From: Lanius collurio
Taxonomy: Eukaryota; Chordata; Aves; Passeriformes; Laniidae
Direction: 5' to 3'
DNA length: 64,000 nucleotides
Assembly (NCBI GenBank): GCA_020086605.1
Contig: JACBWW010000003.1
Location: 59,580,721 to 59,644,720 of the forward strand
Made by a program: the position numbers and the translations under genes. This document shows, piece by piece, positions 1-13,900 of the stretch. Every line of letters starts with the position of its first letter. Positions within the stretch are counted from its first letter, which is position 1. The notes under the pieces are model-generated. The model was not told the DNA's origin and did no database searches. It worked only from the letters and a program-made list of their open reading frames with translations.

Positions 1-84
1 AGGAAGGAAGGAAGGAAGGAAGGAAGGAAGGAAGGAAGGAAGGAAGGAAGGAAGGAAGGAAGGAAGGAAGGAAGGAAGGAAGGA
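1..84. repeat. (AGGA)n tetranucleotide microsatellite
   Basis: About 21 uninterrupted copies of AGGA start at the first base of the window, so the true array may be longer. It is a pure purine tract. Confidence 0.97.
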
Positions 85-3000
85 TAAACAGACACATTCT
101 GGGTAAGAATGAGGCTATGGGACCAGGCTGTGTCTCAATGTCTGTGTTGTCTACATGCTGCTGTTTCATTTTAGTGGCTCTCATGTAAAGGTCTGTTTGC
201 TGTCATTTCCCCAGGCTATTTACCATGTGCAGTAAAACTGGCCTTAATTGGGACCAGATCCCATTATACTGGACTGCATGTGAAAATCTTAGAGCATTTC
301 AGGACTGGAAGAATTTTAAATCTCTTCCAACCTGAATGCAAAGCTGTCTCTTGCCAATAAATCGTGGATTTCAAATGATGGTGGTCTGGTTTACAAGTAT
401 AAGCCCTCAATCTCCAGAAGTGTGCAGATGCTCTTTCCTAACACCTAAAAAACACTAACTCCCTCCAAATTTGGGGCAGGATGTCCTACAAAGCTAAGTG
501 CAGGAAATCCCAAGAAGATCAGATACCTCAGAATCTTACTTCTTTCGAGAGACTGTAGAAAATTATTTGTGGACCTGAACTTCAGATGAGTTAGATGTCA
601 GCCAGCAGATACACCAAACTTTTTTGGCTGGACCAATGCCTAGTTGCCTGCAAGAAACTTGTTATTATATTGTCCCCAACTCAGCCTCAGGAGTCTGGAG
701 TGGAAGTGATTAGATGTGAGCTGTGGTTTGGGAGACATTCTTGGTGCCTGCCAAGGGACGTGCAGACAATCACGTAAAGCAGAAATGCACACACTCACCC
801 AGTGCTGCTCCTGCTCATGAGATGAAACTCCTACTGCAGCAGCCGTGACTCAGAGCAGTGTTTGCATATCCTTGATCAGGAGAGAAATTAAAAAAAATAA
901 AGGACCAGGAGCTGAAGAAGGGTGGGATGATTAGGGAACAGCCAAGAGGAAAAGCATATTCAGAAGTGGGTGAGGCTTTCCTCACCTGGGACGTGCTGCT
1001 TTGCACCTGGAAATGTCTGCCTGGGCACAGCTCCCTCTCCTCCCCACATGCAGTGTTCCCCTGCAGGCTGATACAGGCAAGGAGGGGCAGTGGGATCTGG
1101 CTTAACCTCGTCTGGGCGAGGTGAGCCTTTTGCAAACTGCATTTCAGCAGGAGGGAATTATGCACATAATGGCAGTTATCTACACACATATTTTTACACC
1201 ATTAAACTCAAAGATGGATGTTTAATTTCCCCTTGCCCTGGTTCCCAGGAGTTAGACATTATAAGGCTGTTGACTTTTGAGATTTTCTGTTAAAGGCATA
1301 ATTGCTGAAACCCCATGAGGTTTGAAATAAGATACTGTATTGTTTTCACACACCCACATGCACACAAAACAATTTTACTAACTGAAATTAAGACTATTTC
1401 CCTTAATTAACAGAGCCTGTAAAAAGAATGTTGCTACTTAAAGTGCAAACTGGGACGGGGTGAATATAACCTCTTTTGGAGGCACCAATAAATGTTGTAG
1501 TAATTTTAAAGGCAGCTCATTTGTTTAACAATGAGATCAGGATGAAAGGGAGCACCACACTTTCACTTTGGTGGAAATTCCTCTCTCCCTCGCTGTGGGG
1601 ACAGGCACACGAGTCCAGCTACAGAAACATGGAGCTGAAGATGCTTATGCTGGAAGAATCCATGAGCTGCAATGAAGCATGTCTCATCTCTGTTCCTAAA
1701 CAAAGGGACCAAATCCCACTTTCAGCTGGAAATCTCATCGCCAGTGATGCCTTTCCAGGGAAGGATTGGGCTCTGCTCTAACGGGAGTGGGAAGGGACAG
1801 GCAGCCACCCCAGAGAGGATTTAACTAAAGCAGGCTTGCGAGGAAGGAAGGGCAAAATCCAGTGCAGAGAGCATCTGAAAGGTTCCTTTGCACCACTGGT
1901 ATTTTATGGCCATGTCTGGATGCAGGCCTCTGGCTTGGGATGTCCCCACATGTAGCCCAGAACACCCCATGATGGAGGGATTTGCATTCCCAGCATGAAG
2001 TACCTGCAACCTGGCCAAGCTGGAGTGGTGTCTGGGGGAACAGGGTTTGCTGGGCAGATGGAAAGGCTAAAGAACACCTGCAGAAGGCCCAGATAAGTTG
2101 ATTTTCCTCTGTGTGCCTTCTGGCCTGAGAAGTGGGGCTGCTTGCTAGACCCTTACAACCAGGGAAAAGGGGGCTGGTGAAGTGCCTTGAGCCCATGGTC
2201 ACTGTCAGAAGCCCCACAGGTCCAACAAAAGAGGCTCCAGTGTTGTTGCAGATCTCTGTGCTGCAGGAGCTTTCATTCCAGCAGAATAAGCAGCAGTTTG
2301 TACATGCTGGCTGTTTGGGTTTCTTGGGTCGGGGCTGGGTGATCAGGGCTGAAATAAAGGGTTTCTGTGAATCTACCTCGTCTTGTTAGATGTCCAGGGA
2401 TACCAGGAGACCACAGTCCTTACCAAAGAAATCCTCTGATAGAAATCAGCATTATACTGCTGATCTGAAGGGAAGGCCGTAGGGTGAGGCAGCATTCAAA
2501 GCACCCTTGGAAAAAAACAAAATGTGTAGAGCAAAAAGGATTGTTTAAGCTATCCTATGGAATTTAACCTTGTAGTAACTCAAAACTGGCATCTATACAG
2601 CCTCACAGTCCTCCTGTGAGATATTGAATTTTTTTGGTTATGGGGGTGTTTTTTGCAGATGATTTTCTCAAGATCATCTTACACATTCATGCTAGAGCAG
2701 ACAACAGAGGTTTTGCTATTCCCATGTTCTTTATTTCACTGTACACCCTGGACACACATTATTTTGCCTCCCAGTTAAGTAGGTTAGTTAGATTTATTTC
2801 CTAATGTTAATGCAATCTTTGCTTAAGGGAATGTTGCAACTGGATATTGATTTTTTTAAAAAAGAAATAGGACAGGACATTTCAATTCTTCGTGAACTTC
2901 ATCTTTCCTGTTGCTTTGGCAGAGCTGCAGGATGAAGAACCTACTCTTGCTCTACCTCACTGCGCTCTGTGTTTTTTCTCAGCCTCTTCTTTCATTAAGT

Positions 3001-4067
3001 CCTTTGCTACACTGTAGCAATTTTTCTTATTTTTTGGTGGTCTTTATGATCTCTTCCCTTTCTGTGGATGGCAGTTTTATCCTTCCCTGGTCTATTGCTG
3101 ATCCCCTCCTTCTTTCCTTCCTTCCTTGATGTCTTTGAGCATAATTTTAGCTAAATACTTCTACAAGGAACTCAAAGCAAACATAAACCCACAAGAAAAG
3201 CAAACCAAAAATCTTAAGTTTCAAACCTTGAGCTTCAGATTCAATTAAATCATGGAAACAACATGGAATATTGCATCCCATTGCCCTGAAATTTAGCAAC
3301 ATTTCCAGTTATTGGAAAGAAGGCTTTAGAGCCAAAATGTCAGTGCGAAAAAACAGAAGTAGTCCCAGCTTGACCCATCACAGTTTCCCATGCAGTTTGA
3401 TGGAAATACCTGGGTATTCCCTGGATCTGATCACCCAGCACATGAGCTGCCTAATTTTACTTGGGAAGCTGAGGCAGAAAATGTGACGGTTGTTTTCAGC
3501 ACCTTATTGTTCTCATCCTGTATTTACTGATAACTTCATTGTTTTTCAAATATAACAGTCCTTTCCATTGGACTTTGATGTTTGCCATTGTAGGCACTTA
3601 TTAACCAGTCAGAGCTAATCATTTGGATATCACTGGCTTTGTTTCTTATCTTGGACGTATATTGTGATCACATTTCCTAAGTGTATATAAATGCATGTAC
3701 ACAGCAGAAAAGCAGATCCTAAGTCTGGAAAAAGTATTTCCATTTATAGGCAACATACCTCCAGGCCTTCCTTACCAATGTGTATTTTTACCACAATTTC
3801 TCTACAAGAGGAGAAAAAGATCCTGCCAAAGGCTCCCTGAGAACCACAGTAACTCTCAGTCCAGAAAGCAGCCACATTCTCTTAGAAAATGCCTGTGTCC
3901 CTGAAAAATACACACTGTAAAAGTAGGACTGTGCACGTGGAGTTCAGTCAGCACTTTGTGCCATAAAAGCTGTTGTATGTTGGTGGTCCTCATATATTTC
4001 CCATCTCTATCAAAATGATCAAACCTCACATCCTGGGATTCTCCCTTGCAATGTTCCATGCTCCAGC
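85..4067. other. Non-coding stretch, nothing recognised
   Basis: Ordinary AT-leaning sequence with only short chance open frames on both strands. No mobile element, RNA gene or splice-bounded exon was recognised. Confidence 0.5.
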
Positions 4068-4617
4068 ACAGAATCATAGAGTGGTTTGGGTCGGATGGGA
4101 CCTTAAAGACCATCGAGTTCCAACCCCTGCCACAGGCAGGCACACCTTCCACTAGACCAGCTTGCTCACTGTCTCATTCAGCCTGTCTCATTCATCCACT
4201 TCCAGGGATGGGGCATCCACAGCTTCTCTGGATAACCTGTGACACTGTCTCATAACCCCCACAGTAAAGAACTTATTCTTAATATCTAATCTAAACCTAC
4301 TTTCTTCCAGTTTGAAGCCATTATCCCCTGTTCAGTCACTCAAGGCCATTGTAAAAAGTCCCTCTCCATCTTTTTTGTAGACTCCCTTCAGGTACTGAAA
4401 GGCCACAATCAGGTCACTTCTCTTTTTCCAGGCTGAACAATCCAAAAATTCCCAACCTTTCTATAGAGGAAAGGCGTTCCATCCCTCTAATCACCCTGAT
4501 TCCCTCCTCTGGACTTGCTCCAACAAGTCAGGGTTCTCCCTGTGCTGGGACCCCGGTGCTGGAAGCAGCCCTGCAGGTGGGGTCTCAGCAGAGCAGAGGG
4601 GCAGAATCCCCTCCCAC
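4068..4617 (-). mobile_element. CR1 LINE fragment (3' end)
   Basis: The plus strand starts with the reverse complement of the CR1 tail (gaatcatagagtggtttggg), then ttccaacccctgccacaggc, the ggatggggcatccacagc block and the ctctggacttgctccaaca block. The copy is therefore in minus orientation and 5'-truncated near 4617. Only the 3' UTR and the extreme end of ORF2 are represented. Old and diverged. Confidence 0.9.
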
Positions 4618-5929
4618 CATGAACAGCTCAAGCAGGGCTGGCAGGAGGCTGCTGAATACGCTGTGAGCAAACAGGATAGTTCTGCCTCTCTCATTCTCCA
4701 CCAAGATCCTCTGGCCAAATTGTCACTCAGAGTGGCAATGCTTGCCTGTTTATGTGCTAAGGAGGAGGCAACTGGTGCTCTGAGTGATGGCAAGCCCTGT
4801 TGGGGCATTTCAAACCTGCCACCACACAGAAATCTGCCCACTGAGGGAGGGCAGCTCTGGTTGTGCTCCTGTTGTCTTATTCCATTCTTCCCTCAGCAGT
4901 AGTTCCTGAAAAGGGATCACAAGTGTGTCCAGTTATTATTATTAGTAAAGCTAACTGCATTTTTTCCAATTGAAAGATTCCATAAAACCTTCCTTTTTTC
5001 CCCTCCCTCTTCATATGTCTTTGATTAAATATTTTCAGTGGTTTTGTCTTCTTAAATAGCAAACTGCTTCATTTACAATTCTAGGATTCCAGAGAGCAAT
5101 TTTCATACCATTATTAAACCAAATATAATAGAAAATACAGATAAATTTGGGGCCCAGATCTGCTTGTCAAGATTATGTTGTATCTGTCCTACAACAGTGC
5201 ATTTATGACCAGCCTGAGGATATCTGAAGACTGGACCTGGAAGTCCTCTTAAGCTGTTTCACAGATGATTACAGCAGTGCTGCTGAAAGCAGGATATCAA
5301 GGTCTGATCTAACAAAACTCATTTGAGTGAAGAAATGCATAAAGAGCAATGTGATACAATTAACAGAGCTGTTCAGGCTTGTCCAGCTGCATGGAGTTGC
5401 ATGATGGATGCAATTAAGGTAGTGGATCCCATCAATCTCTAAACCTGAGATGAGTGGACACGGCTGGCTGCTGCTGGCAGGTTGAGTCTGTACAGTTCTC
5501 AGACAATTACCCACCTTCCTACAACCCTCAGTGCTTAAGGGGGGCATAAATGAGTACAAAATATATTGTCTATGCAGAACTAAATACAGAGAACACAAAT
5601 GTTGACCTCAGCTTTCAGACAAGAGAAAAAGGTTTCAGATCATGGGAAAAATACAAGTATCAATGGCAGATTTATTTTCTGATGGATATCATATCAATCA
5701 CTGAACTAGGGGAGTGCAATAATATTATTTTCCAAAATTGCACCAATTAATAACCACTTTCAACCTAAAAACCCACATGTGGCTATGTAGACATACAGCT
5801 GTAACTCTAAGGCTCATGCTTTTGAAATCCCTGGTAATTCCAAGAGAAAGGCAGGAGGGCTAGGCAATACACATGCACTCAGTTCATTTAGCCAATGATG
5901 ACTCAGCTCATGTTGACAAAAACATTTGA

Positions 5930-6300
5930 TCAAATTTTCTCTCAGATTGCATCAGCTGTAAAAATTTGTATAAATAGGCTCCTTTTCTGTGTATATCTTG
6001 CCTCTCTGTGGAGAGTTTTGTGATATTGCTACTTTAGTTCACATTATGATTCTTTCCCACTCCTGATCAATGCAGTGATGTCAGTAAATCTTTGTTTTTC
6101 AGACCTGCCCTAGGTTAGAAGTGTGAGGAGTGTGGTGATGCTTCCTGATGTGCCTGGATGCAAGCCTTGACTGGTCTGGTCTCACCTTAGATGTTTGATC
6201 CTGAACTTCAGCCCTTCCCTTGCCAAAAGTCAGGGATATGGAGATTGAGTGTTGCTCTCAGCTAACATATTGAACTGTCTACAAATTGGTGCTGAGAGTT
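5930..6300 (+). mobile_element. Possible LTR and start of an endogenous-retrovirus remnant
   Basis: A TATA box in promoter-like context (tataaataggctcc from 5969) is followed about 320 bp later by ctacaaattggtgctgagag. This looks like an LTR end (CA), a short gap and a TGGTGC-type primer-binding site. No matching second LTR and no retroviral reading frame was found, so it is a weak call. Confidence 0.3.
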
Positions 6301-8128
6301 TCCAGTGGTGTTTTGTTGTGGACTGTGGATCCAGGATCACCCCCTGATGTGATGAGGTGATGCTCAGGGAGTCTCAGATTTGGACTTCCTCCTGCACAGA
6401 GGTTGCTGGGTGAGGGAGTGCCTCAACAAGGGTTTGGACTGTTATTTACTTCTGTTTGGAGGATCAGATATTTGTGTCTCCATTAAAGTAAACAAAAGTA
6501 GCCCCAAGCAGTAGCCAGCTCCAGGAAATTGATCTCTGTTCTAGAAGCAGAAATTGCAAGGCTCGAGCAGCCACTAAAGGATGTGTCAACAGGACAGGAT
6601 GAGCTCTTTACTTTGATGTTTTTAAAAGACATAAATGTTTGAACTCAGCTCAATCTTCAGGACATAGCTGGGGAAAGGACCACAACAGCTCAACTCTGGC
6701 AAGAAGACCAAAACCTGCAGAAGAAAAGGCTTGAAAGTGTTCACTCAACTCTATCTGTTGCATGAACCATCAATATGTAATTCTATTTCTTTTGGATTTT
6801 ACTCTTCATGCTGTCTATAAGGAAGATTAAGGACAGAATGTTGTCTTAGCCAGGCCACAAGGAATCTGAGATGCTTATTTTTATCTTAGTTCTCCCTTCA
6901 GGTTTGAAATTATTTTTGCTGGCAAAATGTGATTTAAATTTTCTGTTTAATGAGAGAGAGAGAAAAAAAAAGACTATTGCACATGATATTTTTCTTTGGG
7001 AAGTGTCTAAAGCCCATTATTTTGTTCTACCTTCGTGCTGAGTGGTCATGGTGAGATAGAGTTGCATCATATCAGATTTCAGGGAGAAAGTGAACTTTGA
7101 GGGCATTGGAAACTTTTTCCACTTTCAAACTTAAAAATTGTTCTCTGCTACATCATTTTTAAAAACAGGATAACAAAAAGTTTTGGACAGGCTGTTGAAA
7201 AACTTCATCTTTTATATTACAAGTTTCCATGGACTGATTAGTTTGTTGATGGGAACAAATTCACTTTTTATGCAAAAACTGTGTCTTGCGCAGCTTGTGG
7301 AGGCTTCTCAAGCAGGAATGGGTCATCAAAGTCTTTGCTTTGCCTCTGGTCAAGTGACAGGTCCATTTTAAGTACAAGAACAGAACTTGCAGTGAAAAAG
7401 AGCCTTTATCAGAGTTGAGAGGGAGTGGCGTCACTGGCCCGAATTTGGGGGGGGTTGCTGTGGTTTGCTGTGCCCTGGCAAGGCAAAGCTTTGCTTCTCA
7501 GCAGGGCAGGGCCTTGCACAGCCTGTGATGTCCCTGATTTTCTCTTTGGTGAACTGATGACATTGGCTGACAAAACTCACCTCTCCTCCAGCTGTTCAGC
7601 AGCTCAACCCCATCATACCATGTCACCTTCAACCCCAGAGGAGCTCATTTGGTTTCAGCAACCACTGAAGACCTTCACAACAGACTTGGGGTGCTGGTAA
7701 ATGGAGATCTTGGATATTAAACTACACATTGGTAACACTGGAACAGCATCTGAGAGTCCTGACACACTGAGCCAGATTCCTTAAGGTTTTGTTCCACAGA
7801 CTGTAAAATATAAAGCAGCCAAATAATGGACAAAAGATTACCAAACCAATGGTTTACAATGATGATCTCTCTCTGGTTTAACATTAATTAATTATTGTAT
7901 GTACAGTGGTAGTGATTAAACATAATTGGAGCACTTGTACAAGGGAATATGCTGTAGACTACTAATTAAAATCCTCTCTAAAGAAAACTAGGGACAAAGA
8001 CTAGATCACAGTAATCAGTGGGCTTCTGATTAAAGAGCAAAGGCAGCTTGGAAACAATTAATTTCAGGCTGGCATCCAGTAAAAACAAGCCAAAAGAGAG
8101 AGAAACTTCAAGGTGGTGATTCATGCTG

Positions 8129-8183
8129 GTTTTTTGTTTTTTTTTTTTGGTTTTGGGGTTTTTTTTGTGATGGTTTGTTTTTG
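8129..8183. repeat. T-rich low-complexity tract
   Basis: Runs of T broken by G (gttttttgtttt and similar). Possibly the poly(A) trace of an antisense retrotransposon, but no element is recognised next to it. Confidence 0.8.
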
Positions 8184-10439
8184 TACTTTATTTAGGAAAA
8201 CAGAGTAAAGAAAGTAAGAATATGAGCTGTGGAGATACCAAGGACACTGGTCAGACAGGTCTCAGTGAAACTGATTTCTGTGTGTCTGCTGTGCAGCCAA
8301 GCCCCATCACTGAGAAAAGCAAGGAGCTGCCCATAGTGTGGGTCTAGATGAGGTTTGGATTTCAAATGGCACTGAGCTGCTTCTGAGCAGAAGTTTAAAT
8401 GGGACAGCATTTAAATATTATATCCAAGAAAAGCTCAAAGTACCAGAACTTCTGCATGTCTTCAGATGCAACAAAATGATTTTGATGCTTCTCTTAGCTC
8501 TTGAACTGCTCTTTCCCCTCATGCTCTTCACCAATAAATGGAAAGGACCTTTAAAAAATTCCAGTAGACACCCTAAATTGTGGCTGCACAATCCTGAAGG
8601 CTGGCTTTTGCTGTAGGTTACTATAAACATTCCCTTTAAAAAAATATCAAGAGTGATGTGACAGCCCTCTGGTCAGGTGAGTCTATTAAGTGAATAACAG
8701 CTATAAATAAACACAGCAAAATTTCGTTTTGCTTAGCCCTTCCCAGGGCAGTGGAGCTGTGATGTTAACAATTGGCACTGAGGCAGATGTTTTTCCCATT
8801 TACTGCTGAGACAGCTGGGTTTCAATGCAGAGTTGGGAAAAGCCAGAGTAGCTGGACATTGTCTCTTTTTTTTTGTCCCCAGTGTGATTTTAAGTGGAAT
8901 TCTCTACTAAAAGGCACAGCAGTTGTTTGTAGGCAATGCAGAATCACCTATGCAAGATCATCCATCCCACCCTCAAAGGAGTGTCTGAGAGGTGGTTTGT
9001 CCTCCCACGTGTTTGTTTTCTCCATTGGTTATGCAGGGGAAGTACAAGATCAGTTTGCATTAAATATCACACATTTAGATGGACAAAATTAAGTAATCCC
9101 ATCCTTGAAACTGCTTCTATGAACAACAGGAAGAGAGAATCTGAGCCCCTTTTATGAGAGCAGGTACAATGAGACCTCACACCTAGCCTATAAATGCTTA
9201 TTAGAGGTTTATTGAAAGCCTTTGCCTGCTCTGCCTTAAAAAGTCCAAGCATCCTACAGGGTGAGAACTGAGTGAAGCCCACCAGGTCCCACTCTGCATG
9301 CCCACGAGGAGGAATGTGCCAGCCAAAGGGAGCCATCCTTCAGCATTTTTGCCACTACTGGGAAAGCCAGATCATAGGGCTGTGGCTGGGACTGCTAGGC
9401 ATGACCTCAGAACTAATTAAAAATCAGGATTCAGTTAGTCATAAGTTCCAAGCACCTTGTAAAACAACAAAGCATCACTTTACTAAAATACAAAAAAAAT
9501 ACAGAAAAACAAGTATTTGTTTGTGCCTGTGTTGCTACTGCTGAGAAAAAACAATCTGAGGGTTTTGAATGAGGCTGCCAGCAGTTGGACTGTGTTTTCT
9601 TCATGCATCAGAGAGATGTGTGGATTTTTTGTGTCCTTCATAAAGCTTAACTTCACTCTCAGAAAAAAACCCAGCCTGTTTCAGTTGCCCTTGTAGGTGC
9701 AGAAGTGCCCTGCACTCAGGGAACAGTGGGTGAGTTCTGTCCTGCCCAGGGGATGTGAGTCTCCATCTGGATGCAGGATCAGCTCACGATGCTCCCAGTG
9801 CCACCTCAGGTGTCCTCCTGAGCTCTGCAGGGACAGTGTCACACAGAACCTGTGTGGGAAGGGCTGCCAAGAGTTTGGTGCAGCTCCTCCTGTAAGGATC
9901 TGTTAGGGAAGCCTCCTACCACGGTCATACTGAATAGAATTCGGCTGCTCAGAGTGCTTCAGAAGTATTTTTATGTCCCTCCTTTTTGCAGGGAGCACAG
10001 AATTCCCTTCTCCTCCCACTCTCACTCTGTGGTATTTGCATGGATGCTTCAGATGAGGGTTTTGTTAGATGCTGCCTCTATTAAAAAAATTACCCAATGG
10101 TACCTATAAGCTCAATAAAAGTTTCAGAAGAGAAAAAATAGTAGGGTTTTATTGGGACAAAATCAGATTAAGGCATCCCTATATCTTATCTGTAGTTGTA
10201 AAGAACAACTTTCTTAACACTTTTAATGAGGTGAAAAATTTTCAACAAGAAAGAATGGCAGTTGGTAATTTGTGAGGTGTAAAGTTTTGGGAATACTCTC
10301 TAAACAGTTGTTAGCAGAAGTTTTAGACAATAGAATTAGTTGCTGAAGTACATTTTGTTTTAATATCTAACTTGTTTCATTTAAAGTATATTAAACACTG
10401 AATTCTCAAGTTCACAGGACAAATCCTTCAAACCAAATG

Positions 10440-10470
10440 AAAAAAAAAAACAAAACAAAACAAAAAAACA
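10440..10470. repeat. A-rich tract, (CAAAA)n-like
   Basis: Eleven A residues are followed by caaaacaaaacaaaaaaaca. Low complexity. Confidence 0.85.
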
Positions 10471-10659
10471 TTAAAATTTAAGCATGATAAATATCCAAAC
10501 AGCCATATTAAAATTGAACAGACATGAACTGTAAATATTTTTACTCTTTATTTCAGTAGAAAAGCCTCAGAGAAAATATTCTGAAATTTGTATTCCTTGA
10601 TCTAAATATGTTTTAAAAACTCTCATATCCCAGACAGACTGATGAAAATTTGTGTTTAG

Positions 10660-10990
10660 GATCATAAAACGATAAAATCATTTAGGTCAGAAAAGACCTC
10701 TAAGATCATGGAGTCCAGCCATTAACCCAGGACTACCAAGTCGTCACTAAACCATGTCCCCAAGTGCCACTTTGACATATCCTTTAAATCCCCTCACCAC
10801 TTCCCTGGGCAGCCTGTTCCAATCCTCGTGGTGAAGAAGTTGCTCCTAATACCCAATCTAATCCTCCCCTGGCACAACTTGAGGCCATTTCCTCTCATCC
10901 TGTCACTTGTTTCCTGTGAGAAGACACTGACCCCCATCCCACTGCAGCCTCCTTTCAGAGAGCTGTGGAGAGTGATGTGGTCACTTTTTA
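10660..10990 (-). mobile_element. CR1 LINE fragment (3' end)
   Basis: The plus strand reads ggatcataaaacgataaaat, then gacctctaagatcatggagt, then caacttgaggccatttcctc and tcctgtcacttg. This is CR1 in minus orientation, of a different subfamily from the 4068 copy and similar to the one at 45590. It ends near the gagagtgatgtggtcac stretch. Confidence 0.85.
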
Positions 10991-13900
10991 AAAGAAGTGA
11001 CCACACTTTGATTTTGAGAGGGGCTTGATCTTTACAGGATGATGGTCTTGCTGGCACAAAAAATGGAACAGGACCCTCAGGGACTGAGCTAGTGGCCAGC
11101 ATAGTTTCAAAACTGTGTGACTATGAGGAATAAGTCCCTGGTTGCTTGGACAGGACAGCCGAGTGCACGTGCAGAAGCTGATCAGGACACTTTAATTGGG
11201 TGGTGATTGAGGGTTATCAAACGCCCATGCTATCATCCTGTTTTGTATGTCTTGATCCTTTTCTGCCAAAAGGTCATGAAAAATTTTAGGTGCAGTGTTT
11301 TGAGTGTATCCTTGAAGCAATCCATGTCTAAAAGGAGAGTATGACAGCAATTTAAGCTAAGATTGATTGACCAGGGCATGTAAAATCATTTCATTTGGGT
11401 GTCTGAGAGCTGCACAAAATCACAGGGAGTAAACAATTTGCACTGAAGGATTAAGACGACCCAAGGCTCCAATAAGTGCCTGACAAGATTAAATTTGATT
11501 TTTCTTTCCTGAGGTCAAGCTGTTCTTTGTTCCAGTAAATTTATTTAACCACATTCACCTCCTCAAAGACATATTTTATGTACACTCTCCATGCACTCCA
11601 ACTAAGACCAAGTCATTCTTTATTATTGTATCATGAATGGACAACTCCTTGTGTGACCAGTGAATGACCTCCCACTTCACCCTGAATAAGTATGAAGTTT
11701 CTGTCTCTGTGGCAAGAACATTTACTATTATTAGTGCCTCAGAAATGTTTCTTTTGTTGTGTATTTATGTATGGTACAGGCAGAAGGGTGTAGCAGGTAC
11801 GTGTGCATACTCATGTGTGTGCATGCAAGGGAACTCTTAAAATTAATTACCTTGGCACAAAAAACCTTCTGGATCTGCTTACATTCCTGAGGCAAATTCC
11901 TTAATATATCTGTAGTTAAACTGTTCCACAGCCTCTAAATGCATGGCTTTGGTATGCTGCCCACCTTCCCTGCACAGGGAATTGCTGGGAACATTTAGTG
12001 CCTGCTGAGAATAAACGTGCCCCTGATATAAGCACAGCAGCAACGTGTGAACACTCTCTGATGATGCTACTTAATCTTGAGGATAATGTAGTGGATTTTC
12101 TGCATGTTATCTTAATATAGCACAGAAAGGGGAAGTTGCTTGATTTGGAGTGTGGAGAAGTGGGCAGGGGGAGGAGGAGGAGAAGGGAAGGGAGTGAGCA
12201 GTGTTTAAATAGCTTCAGCAATGACCTCGGTGCTGATGGGGGGCTCCCACTCACATCAGGAGTTATGCTGAGTGTTTGAATTGAGCAAGATTTGCCCAAT
12301 AGTGTCAGATAAGGTGCAGTGTTAAGGGCTGGGCAGTGCTCGTTCATGATAGCTGTGAGAAGGGGTTGCACTCCTGCAGGAGAGCGGGTGGGAAGTTCCT
12401 TCCCCAGCCCTCCAGGTCGTAACAGAGCCATTCCCAGTGACCTTTCAAGGCCAAAAGCATTATCTGTAAGATAAAGGTTTGGAAACCACCCTTGATGTGC
12501 AGCCCTGATTTACTCCCAGCAGCCTGAGAGATTATTCTCTTCCATAGGGTTTTGTGATTCAGGATGGGGCAGTGCCAGGAGAGCCATGCCTTAGATGACT
12601 GGAAGGCGGACTCTCTGCACAGCTGGAAAGTGTGCAGCGCTTGAGAAGGGTGCTTATGTGTTCTCCTGGTTCTGCTATACGAGAAAAAAAATAAATAAAA
12701 TGGTCTGGAGAAGATGGAGTAGAAGAAAATCTACAACTCCAAACAGCTCAAAGAAAATGCAGGAGACAGATTCTTCTGGGCAGAGTGGTGGGGTGGAAAG
12801 GCAAGCACAGGTCTGCACCCCTTCTTTTCTGACTGCTCTTACTTTGATCACACCTGGTAGGAACAGGATCACCCCTGAGCAGTAACTTGTTCCCCCATGG
12901 ATGTCACAGAGCACATCCACCCTTTCACCAAACTTCTCTGGTAAAGCCAGTAGGAACATGTTACACCTTCTCAACAGAATATATGTATACATCTGTTTTC
13001 TTTTCCAAGGCAAAGATGCCATCAAAAGAGTCAGTTATGCAAGAGATGTTTTGAATGGTGCATCAAGGTATTGCTGTAAATCATCTTGTTCCATTTACCA
13101 GGCTTTCTGGTGTTGGAGGCTGGTATGTGGGAATGTGATCTTCACCAAGATGGTGAAACACTGGACTTTATGCAACAAGTGCCTTACATAACACCTTGCC
13201 TGTGTTTTTAATGCAAGATAAAGAAACTAAGAAATCCCTTTAGCGTTTTGGAAATATATATATGTTTTGGGGCAGAGGGGGAGAAAATGTCACACATTTA
13301 AAGCTTCTTTTGTTTTTAGTTTTTGGAAAACTAACACTTTTTTACTTGGTGTCAGTTATTTTCATGCTGGCAGAGATCAGAAACTCACACTCTGCAGGGA
13401 GGGCTCTACAGCATCTCTCCTCTCTTTTCTTGTTCCTTCACTCATCATTGCAAATTAAAAGCTTTCTTCACAAGTAGTGGCAGGAGCTTGGGTTTCTGCT
13501 TATGGTCATAACCCCAAGCTGCTTCCAGCAGCTCCCTGTGCCTCTCTGACCTCAGCCTGGTGCCCTTTCCACTGTATCACAATGAAAATGGAGACAGATT
13601 GAACACTACCTGTTTACAGTGATCTCAGCTTGGATTAGCACCATAGGAAGAGTCATCAGTCACAGCCCCAACACCACTCAAGAACAACAAGGCTTAAACA
13701 GTGATGGAAATCAACAGGTCTGATGGACCCTAAAGGTACCATCCATGTACCTAAGGGAGGAAACCTTCTCTTTCCCAAGATGTGTGTCTGTACCACAACT
13801 CAAAGGGACGAGGGAATAGGAGTTAACTGAGATCATTGACGAACCTGTGAAGAACACAGTGCTAATTACAGACTTGAGCCACCTCCTTTTGGGATCAGTG

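Larger units (their letters stand above)
4618..10659. other. Non-coding stretch with an LTR-like remnant and T/A-rich tracts
   Basis: No gene recognised. It contains a possible retroviral LTR remnant at about 5930-6300, a T-rich low-complexity tract at 8129-8183 and an A-rich tract at 10440-10470. Open frames are short and unrelated to known families. Confidence 0.5.

Noticed and set aside
11916..12431. 171-codon minus-strand open frame
   Set aside because: Low-complexity Leu/Pro/Ser-rich product without a recognisable domain, start context or splice sites.
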